This document shows positions 34,730-43,549 of a DNA stretch of 64,000 nt, piece by piece. The position numbers were made by a program, and so were the translations under genes. A model generated the notes under the pieces. It ran no database searches. It had not been told where the DNA came from and worked only from the letters and a program-made list of their open reading frames with translations. The first letter of the stretch is position 1, and each line of letters opens with the position of its first letter. Origin of the DNA: Palsa-892 sp035556215. Lineage in GTDB: Bacteria; Pseudomonadota; Alphaproteobacteria; Rhizobiales; Xanthobacteraceae. Location of the stretch: contig DATMFI010000039.1 in the NCBI GenBank assembly GCA_035556215.1, positions 23,057 to 87,056 of the forward strand, given 5' to 3'.

Positions 34730-36463
34730 ATGACCGACATCACAACCATTCCAGCGGCGCCGCGTGCGCCGCTGGCCGCGCGACTGGGCGCGAGCCCCGC
34801 CCAGATCGCCGCGATTGCGCTCGTCGCGCTGTTTCTGCTCGCCTTCCTCGTCGTGCCGATCGTGCGCGTCATTCAGATTGCTTTCACCGGCCCGGAAGGC
34901 GGCTTCTCTCTCATTCACTTCGGCGACTTCTTCCAGACCTCGCTGCTGCGTGAATCGTTCTGGAATTCGGTCTATGCCGCGTCGATGACGGTTGTCGTCG
35001 CGAGCCTCATCGCGGTGCCGCTCGCGACGATCATTTCGCGCTTCCAGTTTCGGGGCGCGGCGCTCATTCATACGCTCGGCGTCATTCCGCTCGTCATGCC
35101 GCCCTTCGTCGGCGCCGTCGCCATGCAGCTCATCTACGGCAAGAACGGCTCGATAAACCTCTTGCTGCACGACTGGTTCGGCTTCCGCATTCCGTTCATG
35201 GAGGGTCTGAACGGCGTGATCTTCGTCGAGGCCGTGCATTATTTTCCCTTCATCCTGCTCAACCTCTCGGCGGCGCTGTCCAACATCGATTCCGCGATGG
35301 AAGAGTCGGCGCAAAATCTCGGCGCCTCGGGATTCTCCCTCTTCCGCAAGATCGTCTTCCCGCTCGCGCTGCCCGGCTATGTCGCGGGCGCGGCGCTCGT
35401 TTTCGTCAAGGTCTTCGACGACCTTGCGACGCCGCTCCTGCTCAGCGTCACCAATATGCTCGCGCCGCAGGCCTATCTGCGCATCACATCGGTCGGCGTT
35501 GCCGATCCGCAGGGCTACGTGATCTCGGTCATCATGATCGCCTGCGCGCTCGCCACCATCGGCCTCTCGCAACTCGCGCTGCGCGGCCGCGACTTCTCGA
35601 CCCAGCAGCGCGGCGGCGGCGGGCTCGCACGCCGCAATCTCGGCAAGGGCGGCACGCTGCTCGCGACGCTCTTTGTCGTCATTACGCTTCTGATCGTGCT
35701 GTCGCCGCATATCGGCATCCTGCTCTTGTCGTTTGGCACCGTGTGGTCGTTCGCGGTACTGCCGGACGGCTATACGCTCGCGCACTACGCGACGGTCGCG
35801 AATGAAGCAGGCCCCTTCGTCACCAACACGCTGCTCTATTGCGGCCTCGCCGGTTTCATCGACATCGTGCTCGCCTCGATCATCGCCTATACGGTGCTGC
35901 GCACGCGCCTCAAGGGCCGTCACCTCATCGAGCAGATGGCGATGGCGGCGGTCGCCATTCCCGGTCTCGTGCTCGGCATCGGTCTGCTGCGCACCTATTA
36001 CGACATCCACCTGCCGAGCGGAGAGTCGCTCGCGACCTTCTGGGGCATGCTGGTGATCGCCTATGCCGTGCGCCGTCTGCCCTACGCGCTGGTGTCCGCC
36101 AAGGCCGCGCTTCGGCAGTTGCATGTGCACCTTGAGGAAGCGGCCGAGAGCCTCGGTGCCGGCAAGTTCACGACCCTCACCCGGATCGTCGTGCCGCTGA
36201 TGACCGGCGGGCTGCTCGCCGGCTTTGTCACGAGCTTTGCGACCGCCGCCGTCGAGCTTTCCGCCACCCTCATCCTCGTCACCCGCCCGCCCGACGCGCC
36301 GATTTCCTACGGCATCTACGTCTATATGCAGGCGGCGGCCGGCCGCGGCCCCGGCGCCGCGCTCGGCGTGCTCGCCGTTCTCGTCGTCGCGATCGCGACA
36401 TTCCTCTCCTACCGCCTCGCCGAGCGCGAGCGCGGCCTCAAATCCCGTGAAGGCGCATTCTGA
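34730..36463 (+). CDS. ABC importer permease, two fused membrane domains
   Basis: A 577-residue inner-membrane permease with two BPD_transp_1 domains in one chain (about 6+6 helices), the form of FbpB, SfuB and the putative 2-aminoethylphosphonate permeases. Each half has an EAA loop that docks the ATPase: EESAQNLGASGFSLFRKIVF (~200) and EEAAESLGAGKFTTLTRIVV (~470). It begins 21 bases after the binding-protein gene, and its stop overlaps the ATPase start by one base (TGATG), so the three genes are one operon behind the PhoB box. Confidence 0.93.
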   Translation: MTDITTIPAAPRAPLAARLGASPAQIAAIALVALFLLAFLVVPIVRVIQIAFTGPEGGFSLIHFGDFFQTSLLRESFWNSVYAASMTVVVASLIAVPLATIISRFQFRGAALIHTLGVIPLVMPPFVGAVAMQLIYGKNGSINLLLHDWFGFRIPFMEGLNGVIFVEAVHYFPFILLNLSAALSNIDSAMEESAQNLGASGFSLFRKIVFPLALPGYVAGAALVFVKVFDDLATPLLLSVTNMLAPQAYLRITSVGVADPQGYVISVIMIACALATIGLSQLALRGRDFSTQQRGGGGLARRNLGKGGTLLATLFVVITLLIVLSPHIGILLLSFGTVWSFAVLPDGYTLAHYATVANEAGPFVTNTLLYCGLAGFIDIVLASIIAYTVLRTRLKGRHLIEQMAMAAVAIPGLVLGIGLLRTYYDIHLPSGESLATFWGMLVIAYAVRRLPYALVSAKAALRQLHVHLEEAAESLGAGKFTTLTRIVVPLMTGGLLAGFVTSFATAAVELSATLILVTRPPDAPISYGIYVYMQAAAGRGPGAALGVLAVLVVAIATFLSYRLAERERGLKSREGAF

Positions 36464-37497
36464 TGGCGACCAGCGTTTCGATTGAAAATGTCAGTTTCGG
36501 TTATGGCCGCGCGCTTGTGCTCGACGACGTAAGCCTGTCGATCGAAGCCGGCGAATATTTCTGCTTTTTGGGGCCGTCCGGCTCCGGCAAGACGACGCTG
36601 CTGCGTCTCGTCGCGGGCTTCGGCACGCCATCGAAGGGCCGCATCGTCATCGGCGGCAAGGATGTCACGCATCTTCCGCCGTGGGAGCGCAATCTCGGCA
36701 TGGTGTTCCAGAGCTACGCGCTCTGGCCGCACATGACCGTTGCCAAAAACGTCGCCTTCGGCCTCGAGCGCCGCAAGCTGCCGCGCGCCGAGATCAACCG
36801 CAAGGTGGGAGCCGCGCTCGAACGTGTAGGCCTACCGCATCTTGCCGACCGCCGCCCCGCCCAGCTTTCCGGCGGCCAGCAGCAGCGCGTCGCGCTCGCC
36901 CGCACCCTGGTGATCGAGCCCGCCGTGCTCCTGCTCGACGAGCCGCTCTCCAACCTCGACGCCAAGCTGCGCACCGAAATGCGCGTTGAATTGAAGCGCT
37001 TGCAGCGCGAACTCGGCATCACGACGATCTATGTCACCCACGATCAGGAAGAAGCGAACGCGGCCGCCGATCGCATCGCCGTGCTCGACGGCGGCAAGAT
37101 CCAGCAGATCGGCTCACCGGTCGATATGTATGACCACCCGGCCAATCGCTTCGTCGCGGCCTTCCTCGGCACCGCGAACCTCATTGAGGGCAGGATCGAA
37201 GGCAGCCGTTTCGTCGCGCCGGACGGCTTCGCGCTCGAAGGCGTCAGCGGCAAGGCGGGCACCGCCTGCGTTTCAATCCGCCCGCAGAATATTACCCTCA
37301 CCGCATCGGGCACCGGGCTCGCCGGCGTCGTCGAGGAGCGCGAGTTCCTCGGCGAGACGACCCGCTATCGTATCAAGACCGGCACTCATGCGTTGATCGT
37401 CGACGAGCCGCATCGCCGTGACAGCGAACCGCACCAGGTCGGCGCGCCGGTCAATCTCGCAATCGACGCCAGACAGGTCGCTGTCCTGCACGATTGA
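36463..37497 (+). CDS. ABC importer ATPase (PotA/FbpC type with TOBE domain)
   Basis: A 344-residue ATPase energising the permease encoded upstream. Walker A is GPSGSGKTT at ~38-46, Q-loop VFQSYALWPHM, signature LSGGQQQRVALARTL, Walker B VLLLDEPLSNLDAKLR and H-loop VTHDQEEA. A TOBE regulatory domain fills the last ~100 residues (from ~235). It is translationally coupled to the permease. The hairpin at 37526-37545 lies 29 bases after its stop but has its T-run on the other strand, so it fits the convergent transcript better. Confidence 0.93.
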   Translation: MATSVSIENVSFGYGRALVLDDVSLSIEAGEYFCFLGPSGSGKTTLLRLVAGFGTPSKGRIVIGGKDVTHLPPWERNLGMVFQSYALWPHMTVAKNVAFGLERRKLPRAEINRKVGAALERVGLPHLADRRPAQLSGGQQQRVALARTLVIEPAVLLLDEPLSNLDAKLRTEMRVELKRLQRELGITTIYVTHDQEEANAAADRIAVLDGGKIQQIGSPVDMYDHPANRFVAAFLGTANLIEGRIEGSRFVAPDGFALEGVSGKAGTACVSIRPQNITLTASGTGLAGVVEEREFLGETTRYRIKTGTHALIVDEPHRRDSEPHQVGAPVNLAIDARQVAVLHD

Positions 37498-37515
37498 TCC
37501 CTCCCTCGCGCAGCG

Positions 37516-37545
37516 AAAAAAAAAACGGCAGCCCGTGGGCTGCCG
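37516..37545 (-). terminator. Intrinsic terminator of the OFA carrier operon
   Basis: A perfect stem CGGCAGCCC (37526-37534) and GGGCTGCCG (37537-37545). Read on the minus strand it is followed by ten T's (37525 down to 37516), a strong rho-independent terminator 33 bases after the stop of the 40-residue membrane gene. On the plus strand there is no T-run, though the stem may also slow transcription from the ABC operon. Confidence 0.88.
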
Positions 37546-37577
37546 TAAAGTAGAGGGGATACTCACTTACTCAAGTT

Positions 37578-37700
37578 CTACTGAAACAATTTCATTGCAT
37601 TCAGTAGGGTCAGCGTGACTCCGATCAGCAAGGGAATGCCGACGAAAGTCCATGCGAATAAAATTCGCACCGCATTATTTCCAGTCTCTGCTTTTTCCAT
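37578..37700 (-). CDS. 40-residue membrane protein, probable small subunit of the OFA carrier
   Basis: A 40-residue single-span protein starting MEKAETGNNAVRILFAWTFV and ending NAMKLFQ. It lies 10 bases downstream of the OFA carrier gene, whose stop codon sits in its ribosome binding site (GAGGAGGGG). The ATG at 37700 is preferred to the one directly upstream (37703), which abuts that site. The single hydrophobic helix, coupling to the carrier and a terminator right after it indicate a two-gene operon. Small partner proteins encoded after OFA-family genes are known in databases as MFS small subunits; a stabilising role is inference. Confidence 0.75.
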   Translation of the reverse strand: MEKAETGNNAVRILFAWTFVGIPLLIGVTLTLLNAMKLFQ

Positions 37701-37710
37701 CATCCCCTCC

Positions 37711-39108
37711 TCACGCGTGGCCGCCGACCGGCGCGGCTTTGCCGTTCGCCGGATGGTCCGCCGTCATGTGGTAGCGGCTGTGAACCGCCTTGACGAGGAA
37801 GTTGCAGATAAAGCCGACAATGAAGAGCGCAGCCATGATGTACATGGTGGTGTTGTAGGCCTGCGCCTTCGGAATGCCGTGCGTGATGTTGTATTCACGG
37901 ATGTAGTTGATCAGCACCGGGCCCACGATGCCCGCCGCCGACCAGGCGGTGAGCAGAATGCCGTGGATGGCGCCGACATAGCGCGTTCCGAACATGTCCT
38001 TCAGGTAAGCCGGAACGGTCGAGAAGCCGCCGCCATACATGCTGACGATGATCAGGAAGCAGAACACGAACAGCACGACATTTCCGCTGCCGCCCGCATA
38101 AGGCACGGTGCAGTAGAGGAGAAGGCCGAGCGTCATGAACACGAAGTAAGTGTTCCTGCGGCCGATGAAGTCCGACAGCGATGCCCAGCTGAAGCGGCCA
38201 CCCATGTTGAACAAGCTCATCAAGCCGACGAGGCCCGCAGCCGCGATCGGGGTGATGCGTCCCGGGAACATTTCCTGGCTCATCGCCGAGGCCTGCCCGA
38301 GCACGCCGATGCCGGCCGTGGTGTTGAGGAACAGCACGACCCAGATCAGCCAGAACTGCGGCGTCTTCACCGCGTCGTAAACATAGACGTCGTTCTTGGT
38401 GATCATCTTGCTCGCGGCTTTCGGTGCCACGTAGCCTTCCGGCTTCCAGCCATCGGCCGGAACGCGCACGATGGTGGCGCCCACCATCATGAACACGAAG
38501 TAGACACAGCCGAGGACGGTGAACGCCTCCATCACGCCGATGTGGCTCGATGTGCTGAACTTGCCGAGCAGCCACACCGAGAACGGCGAAGCGATCAGCG
38601 CGCCGCCGCCGAAGCCCATGATCGCCATGCCCGTCGCCATGCCGGGACGGTCAGGAAACCATTTCATCAGCGTGGAGACCGGCGAAATATAGCCAATGCC
38701 GAGCGCCATGCCGCCGAAGAAGCCATAGCCGAGATAGATGATCCAGAGATTGTGCAGATAGACGCCGATGGCGGAGAGCAGAAAGCCGCCCGCCCACAGG
38801 CAACCTGCGGTGAACATCGCTTTGCGCGGGCCGCCCTCTTCGACCCAACGGCCGAACAAGGCCGACGAAATGCCGAGCATCGCCATCGCGATCGAGAAGA
38901 TCCAGCCGAGCTGGGTCAGTTTCCAGTCGCCGGCTGTCGATTCCGAAATGCCGAGTAGTTTCGTCATCGGCAGATTAAAGACGCTGAAAGCGTAAGCCTG
39001 ACCGATGCAAAGATGTACGCAAAGTGCCGCTGGCGGCACCAACCAACGGCTATAGCCGGGTTTGGCAATCGTATGCGATCGATCGAGGAATGGTAGCAAA
39101 CTGCTCAT
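37711..39108 (-). CDS. OFA-family MFS transporter (oxalate/formate antiporter-like)
   Basis: A 465-residue MFS carrier with 12 predicted helices, of the oxalate:formate antiporter family. The typical first helix is WLVPPAALCVHLCIGQAYAF with SVFNLPMTK after it; GWIFSIAMAMLGISSALFG, the GYGFFGGMALGIGYISPVST segment and KWFPDRPGMATGMAIMGFGG are family hallmarks. The ATG at 39108 has GGAGGG six bases upstream. No oxalyl-CoA decarboxylase or formyl-CoA transferase gene is near, so a different monocarboxylate or dicarboxylate is possible. It is followed by the 40-residue partner and a strong terminator. Confidence 0.88.
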   Translation of the reverse strand: MSSLLPFLDRSHTIAKPGYSRWLVPPAALCVHLCIGQAYAFSVFNLPMTKLLGISESTAGDWKLTQLGWIFSIAMAMLGISSALFGRWVEEGGPRKAMFTAGCLWAGGFLLSAIGVYLHNLWIIYLGYGFFGGMALGIGYISPVSTLMKWFPDRPGMATGMAIMGFGGGALIASPFSVWLLGKFSTSSHIGVMEAFTVLGCVYFVFMMVGATIVRVPADGWKPEGYVAPKAASKMITKNDVYVYDAVKTPQFWLIWVVLFLNTTAGIGVLGQASAMSQEMFPGRITPIAAAGLVGLMSLFNMGGRFSWASLSDFIGRRNTYFVFMTLGLLLYCTVPYAGGSGNVVLFVFCFLIIVSMYGGGFSTVPAYLKDMFGTRYVGAIHGILLTAWSAAGIVGPVLINYIREYNITHGIPKAQAYNTTMYIMAALFIVGFICNFLVKAVHSRYHMTADHPANGKAAPVGGHA

Positions 39109-39172
39109 CGAATTCCCTCCCACAGTTGTTTCCCCAAATTTAGTGATGCAAACCGCTTAATTGCGCGCGGCA

Positions 39173-39901
39173 TCACATACACGGCCGGAGTTTTCCGGTG
39201 TGTTCCTGAAACTTTGTTGTTTTGTTTTTTTTGAACGCCGGAGCGCGCCGCTCCCCAAACGTCTCGGTCGTACTCAACAGCCACGCTTGCGAAGGTGAAT
39301 TCCATTCGCGCGTGAAGGTCCAGCGATCACGCGCCGTGACGATATGCGTCGCATCGCCGCCGATAACCGCCCCTGCCTCATCGAGCGTTGCGGAAACGAT
39401 CTCGCTTTCAAAGTCGATCGAGACGGCAGCCTCGTCGCGGGTGATGCGCGCATCGACGATATCGGCGTGCTTCAGCCGGACCAGACTGAACTCGACATGC
39501 TGGTGCCGCCGCTCGCGTTCCTCGATCGAGCACACGAACGTCTCGTAAACGTCGGCTGCGAGATATTTGCGGAGTGGCTCGCGGTCGCCGCTTGCAAAGG
39601 CGGCCACCACCGCCTCGTAAACCTTGCAGCCGTTACGGCGAAACTGCTCTTCATCGAGACCGATCCCGGCCTCCCGTATGCGCTCGAAGCAGCGCTCGGC
39701 CTCGCCGCTCAGGTGATGCTCGGCGACCGGCAGTCCCTCATAGAGAGGCGCGGAAATACCTCGATACCCGGGGGATAATGGGTGAGCCGATTGGTCGATT
39801 GCCGCCCCGCGACGCAACCCCTGAAGCAATTGACGCGCTTTCCACCACACCAGAGCGGCGATGAAAGCGATCACGCTAATTTCGTTGAAATTCAATTCCA
39901 T
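39173..39901 (-). CDS. Tim44/TimA-family membrane adaptor protein
   Basis: A 242-residue protein with one N-terminal membrane helix (ISVIAFIAALVWWKARQLLQ) and a C-terminal Tim44-like domain (~85-225) containing FASGDREPLRKYLAADVYET and the SIDFESEIVSATLDEAGAVI strand region. Bacterial TimA proteins sit at the inner membrane, facing the cytoplasm, and are related to the import-motor anchor Tim44 of mitochondria. In many alphaproteobacteria the gene is near secB or mltA; here it is isolated, between an MFS operon and a LysR gene. The last ~20 residues are basic. Confidence 0.82.
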   Translation of the reverse strand: MELNFNEISVIAFIAALVWWKARQLLQGLRRGAAIDQSAHPLSPGYRGISAPLYEGLPVAEHHLSGEAERCFERIREAGIGLDEEQFRRNGCKVYEAVVAAFASGDREPLRKYLAADVYETFVCSIEERERRHQHVEFSLVRLKHADIVDARITRDEAAVSIDFESEIVSATLDEAGAVIGGDATHIVTARDRWTFTREWNSPSQAWLLSTTETFGERRAPAFKKNKTTKFQEHTGKLRPCM

Positions 39902-40027
39902 TGGGGCTCGTTCGGGAGCTCTAGACGAACGTGGGGACCGTGCCCGCTTGCTTTCAGCCCGACAAATGAATTTAATTATCGAATGGTAGCAGTTTTCCTG
40001 CTATTCAAACTAAGCGGTTGAAGCTTC

Positions 40028-40930
40028 ATGGATATCGAACTCGCCCGGACTTTTCTCGAAATCGTCTCGACACACAGCTTCATCCGCGCGGCTGAACGGC
40101 TGAACGTGAGTCAGACAACCGTCAGTGCAAGAATTAAGACTTTAGAAGAACGTCTTGGACGTCCGCTGTTCATCCGAAACAAATCCGGCGCGACCCTCAC
40201 ACCCGCGGGCGAACAGTTCCTCCGATTCGCACCGACCTTCGTGCAGCTATGGGAGCGCGCCCGTCATCAGGTCGCCGTCCCATCAGGTCACAGCGCGATG
40301 CTCGCGATCGGCGGCGAGTTGAGTCTGTGGCAGCCGTTCATGCTCGACTGGCTGCTCTGGATGCGAAAGCACGAAACCGATATCGCATTGCGCGTGCAGG
40401 TCGGCGTACCCGATCAGCTCACCACCCTCGTCGCGGAAGGCGTGCTCGATCTTGCCATCATGTACGCGCCGCAAAATCGTCCGGGGCTGAAAGTCGAGCG
40501 TCTGTTCGACGAAACACTCGTGCTCGTCACCACCGATCCCCACCAGACGGCGGCGACAAAGCCTGAATATGTTTATGTCGATTGGGGTCCGAATTTCGCG
40601 TTCCATCACGGCCTCAATTTTCCTGACGTCACCAATCCCGGCCTGTTCGTCGGCCTCGGCCCGCTCGCATTGCACTACATCGTCGAAGCCGGCGGCTCGG
40701 GTTATTTCCGCATGGGCGCGGCAAAACCCTATCTCGCGAATGGCCGTCTGCATCTCGTCGAAGGCGCGCCGACATTCGCCTATCCGGTTCACGCCATCTA
40801 TTCGGCGAATACCGATCAGGCCCTGATCCGCAAAGCCATCGACGGGCTGAAGAAATCCATCAAGGTCGAGCTGCCGCTGCAGCCGGATAATCACGCGCCC
40901 ACTGCTCGCCTTGGATTGTCGCAGCAATAA
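40028..40930 (+). CDS. LysR-family transcriptional regulator
   Basis: A 300-residue LysR regulator: N-terminal winged helix-turn-helix (residues 1-60, SFIRAAERLNVSQTTVSARI) and a C-terminal periplasmic-binding-protein-like effector domain (~90-290). It reads in the same direction as the amidase, amidohydrolase, ABC importer and nitrilase genes that follow and lies 39 bases before the amidase, so it probably controls them and may be co-transcribed. The 126 bases upstream, shared with timA, are A+T-rich compared with the surroundings, as expected for a promoter. Effector unknown. Confidence 0.93.
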   Translation: MDIELARTFLEIVSTHSFIRAAERLNVSQTTVSARIKTLEERLGRPLFIRNKSGATLTPAGEQFLRFAPTFVQLWERARHQVAVPSGHSAMLAIGGELSLWQPFMLDWLLWMRKHETDIALRVQVGVPDQLTTLVAEGVLDLAIMYAPQNRPGLKVERLFDETLVLVTTDPHQTAATKPEYVYVDWGPNFAFHHGLNFPDVTNPGLFVGLGPLALHYIVEAGGSGYFRMGAAKPYLANGRLHLVEGAPTFAYPVHAIYSANTDQALIRKAIDGLKKSIKVELPLQPDNHAPTARLGLSQQ

Positions 40931-40969
40931 AAGTAGGATCGGCGGCGTTCAATCACATCGAAGAACAAA

Positions 40970-42157
40970 ATGCCGTCCATCCTCGAACGAGACCAGCTCA
41001 ACGCTTTCACCCGCCACACTCATATCGAGATTGCCGGTGCGCCCGGCGGGCCGCTCAAAGGCCTCACCTTCGGCGTCAAGGACCTCTACGACGTCGCCGG
41101 CGTCAAAACCGGCTTTGGCAATCCGACATGGCTTGAGACACACGATGCGCCGGCAAAGACCGCGCCGATCGTTGCGGAACTGCTCGCGGCCGGTGCCAGC
41201 ATCGTCGGCAAGACGCATACGGAAGAGTTCGCCTGGAGCATCAACGGCATCAATGCGCATTACGGCCGGCCCATCAACGTAAAGGCAGAAGGCCGCGTCG
41301 TCGGCGGCTCGTCGAGCGGCTCGGTCGCCGCCGTCGCCGGTGGGCTCTGCGATTTCGCGCTCGGCAGCGATACCGGCGGCTCGATCCGACTGCCCGCGAG
41401 TTATACCGGCCTTTACGGTTTACGGCCCACGCACGGGCGTCTCTCGCTCGAAGGCGCTGTGCCGCTCGTGCCGGAATTCGATGTCGCCGGCTGGTTCACA
41501 CGCGATGCCGATACCTATGCCCGCATCGGCAAGGTTCTGATGCATGGCGGCGATTGGAACGCAGCACCGCGCGAGTTGCTGATAGCCGAGGACATGTTTG
41601 CGCTGTTGGGTGAGCGCGAGAAAACGGCGCTTGCGCCCGCGATTGCCCGCATCGAAAAAATCTATGGCAAGGCCCGCCCCGTGAAAATCGGCGACCGGCC
41701 GCTGCGCGAATGCTTCGAGCTCTACCGCGTCATTCAGGCCGGCGCGGTCTGGAGGATTCATGGCGCGTGGGTTGAAAAGTACAAACCCACCTTCGGTCCC
41801 GGCATTCACGAGCGCATGTATGGCGCGGCAAAGACCGATCCCGCCGAAGTCGAGAAGGCAAAGATCGCACGCGAGGAAGTCGCCCGCTACGTCGATGACA
41901 CGCTCAGGAACAACGCCATGCTCGTGCTGCCGACCGTGCCGGGCATTGCGCCGCTAATCGAGACGCCGGTTGCCGTCGCTGAAGATTATCGCGGCCGCGC
42001 CATGAGCCTTCTGAGTGTCTCGGTGCTCGCCCGCACGCCGCAAATGACGCTGCCGCTCGCGGCGCTGGACGGCTGCCCGCTCGGGCTATCGATCATGGGC
42101 GCTCGCAACACCGACGAGATGCTGATTTCCGCCGCACAAAAGATCGCCGCATCATGA
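40970..42157 (+). CDS. Amidase-signature family amidase
   Basis: A 395-residue hydrolase with the Ser-cisSer-Lys triad of the amidase signature family: Lys37 in TFGVKDLYDVAG, cis-Ser114 in VVGGSSSGSVAAVAGG, nucleophile Ser138 in GSDTGGSIRLPAS. It is shorter than GatA (~485), and no gatB or gatC is near, so a catabolic or scavenging amidase is likely. Its last four bases overlap the start of the M20 amidohydrolase gene (ATGA), so the two products are made together. Likely substrates are small amides or carbamoyl compounds brought in by the ABC importer downstream. Confidence 0.9.
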   Translation: MPSILERDQLNAFTRHTHIEIAGAPGGPLKGLTFGVKDLYDVAGVKTGFGNPTWLETHDAPAKTAPIVAELLAAGASIVGKTHTEEFAWSINGINAHYGRPINVKAEGRVVGGSSSGSVAAVAGGLCDFALGSDTGGSIRLPASYTGLYGLRPTHGRLSLEGAVPLVPEFDVAGWFTRDADTYARIGKVLMHGGDWNAAPRELLIAEDMFALLGEREKTALAPAIARIEKIYGKARPVKIGDRPLRECFELYRVIQAGAVWRIHGAWVEKYKPTFGPGIHERMYGAAKTDPAEVEKAKIAREEVARYVDDTLRNNAMLVLPTVPGIAPLIETPVAVAEDYRGRAMSLLSVSVLARTPQMTLPLAALDGCPLGLSIMGARNTDEMLISAAQKIAAS

Positions 42158-43416
42158 AACAGAATTTGCAGATCAATCCCCAGCGCCTGTGGGACGAATT
42201 GATGGAAACCGCCAGGTTCGGCGGCACGCCGAAGGGCGGCATCAATCGTCTGACGCTGACCGATCTCGACCGGCAGGTGCGCGACTGGTTCAAGGCAAAA
42301 GCCGAAAGCCTCGGCTGCACCGTTACCGTCGACGACATGGGCGCGATGTTCGCCCGCCGCCCGGGCCAGCGAAACGACATTCCGCCGATCGCGATGGGCA
42401 GCCACCTCGACACGCAGCCGACCGGCGGCAAGTTCGATGGCGTGCTCGGCGTCCTTGGTGCGCTCGAAGCATTACGCACACTGCACGAAGCGGGTTACGA
42501 AACCTTCGCGCCGATCGAAGTCGTGAACTGGACCAACGAGGAAGGCGCGCGCTTCGCGCCCGCGATGGTTGCCTCGGGTGTATTCGCGGGCGCTTTCGAC
42601 CATGCGTGGGCGTCATCGCGCAAGGATCCCGACGGCATCACATTCTCGGAAGCGCTCGAGAAGATCGGCTATCGCGGGCCGCAGAGAAGCGGCGATCACC
42701 CGCTCTCGGGTTTTTTCGAATTGCATATCGAGCAAGGCCCGCTGCTCGAAGCCGAAGAGAAGGAAATCGGCGTCGTCACCGGCATCCAGGGTATTCGCTG
42801 GTTCGAAATCACCATGACCGGACGGGATTCGCACACCGGCACGACGCCGATGCCGCGCCGGCGCAATGCTCTTCTCGGCGCCATGCAAATCGTCGAAAAG
42901 GTGAACGACATCGCTCTCGCTCACGCGCCATCGGGCGTCGGCACTGTCGGCTTCATGCAGGTGAGGCCCAACTCACCGAATGTCGTTCCGGGCGAAGTCT
43001 TCTTCACCGTCGATTTTCGTCACCCAGAAGCCGAAGCGCTGGAAAAGATGGAAGCGGCCCTGCGCGCGGCGCTGCCCGAAGCCTGCAAGCCGCAAAACCT
43101 CGAAGCGAAGATCGTCAAGATTCTCGACCAGCCGCCGGTGCATTTCAACGAAACCTGCATCGGCTGCGTACGCGAAGCGGCTCGTGCCGCCGGTTACTCG
43201 GTGCGCGACATGGTATCGGGCGCCGGACACGACGCCGGCTATGTTTCGCGCGTTACGCCCGCAAGCATGATCTTCGTGCCATGCAAGGACGGCATCAGCC
43301 ACAACGAAGCGGAATATTCGTCAAAAGAACAATGTGCCGCGGGTGCGCAGGTATTGTTGCAGGCGGTGCTTAACTACGACCGCAAGCTCGCGGAACAAAC
43401 CCGGCAAAAAACCTGA
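42154..43416 (+). CDS. M20-family amidohydrolase (N-carbamoyl amino acid hydrolase / allantoate amidohydrolase type)
   Basis: A 420-residue two-zinc hydrolase of the HyuC/AllC group that splits ureido bonds with release of CO2 and ammonia. Metal ligands are visible at His84 (MGSHLDTQ), Asp95 (GKFDGVLG) and Glu129/130 (NWTNEEGARFAP), with the HIEQGPLLE segment supplying a further His and Glu. The GRDSHTGTTPMPRR motif is the lid/dimerisation-domain signature. It is coupled to the amidase gene by a 4-base overlap. Together they suggest breakdown of a carbamoylated or ring-opened amide. Confidence 0.92.
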   Translation: MKQNLQINPQRLWDELMETARFGGTPKGGINRLTLTDLDRQVRDWFKAKAESLGCTVTVDDMGAMFARRPGQRNDIPPIAMGSHLDTQPTGGKFDGVLGVLGALEALRTLHEAGYETFAPIEVVNWTNEEGARFAPAMVASGVFAGAFDHAWASSRKDPDGITFSEALEKIGYRGPQRSGDHPLSGFFELHIEQGPLLEAEEKEIGVVTGIQGIRWFEITMTGRDSHTGTTPMPRRRNALLGAMQIVEKVNDIALAHAPSGVGTVGFMQVRPNSPNVVPGEVFFTVDFRHPEAEALEKMEAALRAALPEACKPQNLEAKIVKILDQPPVHFNETCIGCVREAARAAGYSVRDMVSGAGHDAGYVSRVTPASMIFVPCKDGISHNEAEYSSKEQCAAGAQVLLQAVLNYDRKLAEQTRQKT

Positions 43417-43549
43417 CCGTTTCCTGAAAGCGCTGCAACATTCTGGCGCAGCGCAGCAGCCAATTAGCGCTCGACCATCTGGAAACTGTCATTTAGTCTT
43501 TTCCTCCGGCTCAAACGATTACAAAAAAGTCGCCGCAGGAGGATCACCC

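Noticed and set aside
33425..36130. 901-codon open frame on the minus strand
   Set aside because: It lies antisense to the binding-protein and permease genes, which have clear motifs, and its Arg/Glu/His-rich translation is typical of the reverse frame of G+C-rich genes.
37526..37545. Terminator for the Pho-regulated ABC operon on the plus strand
   Set aside because: The T-run is on the minus strand and the plus side has TAAAGTAG, so it is assigned mainly to the OFA carrier operon.
43487..43505. Possible second PhoB box (CTGTCAT) upstream of the branched-chain-type binding protein
   Set aside because: Only one heptamer is present; the second unit, 11 bases on, does not match.
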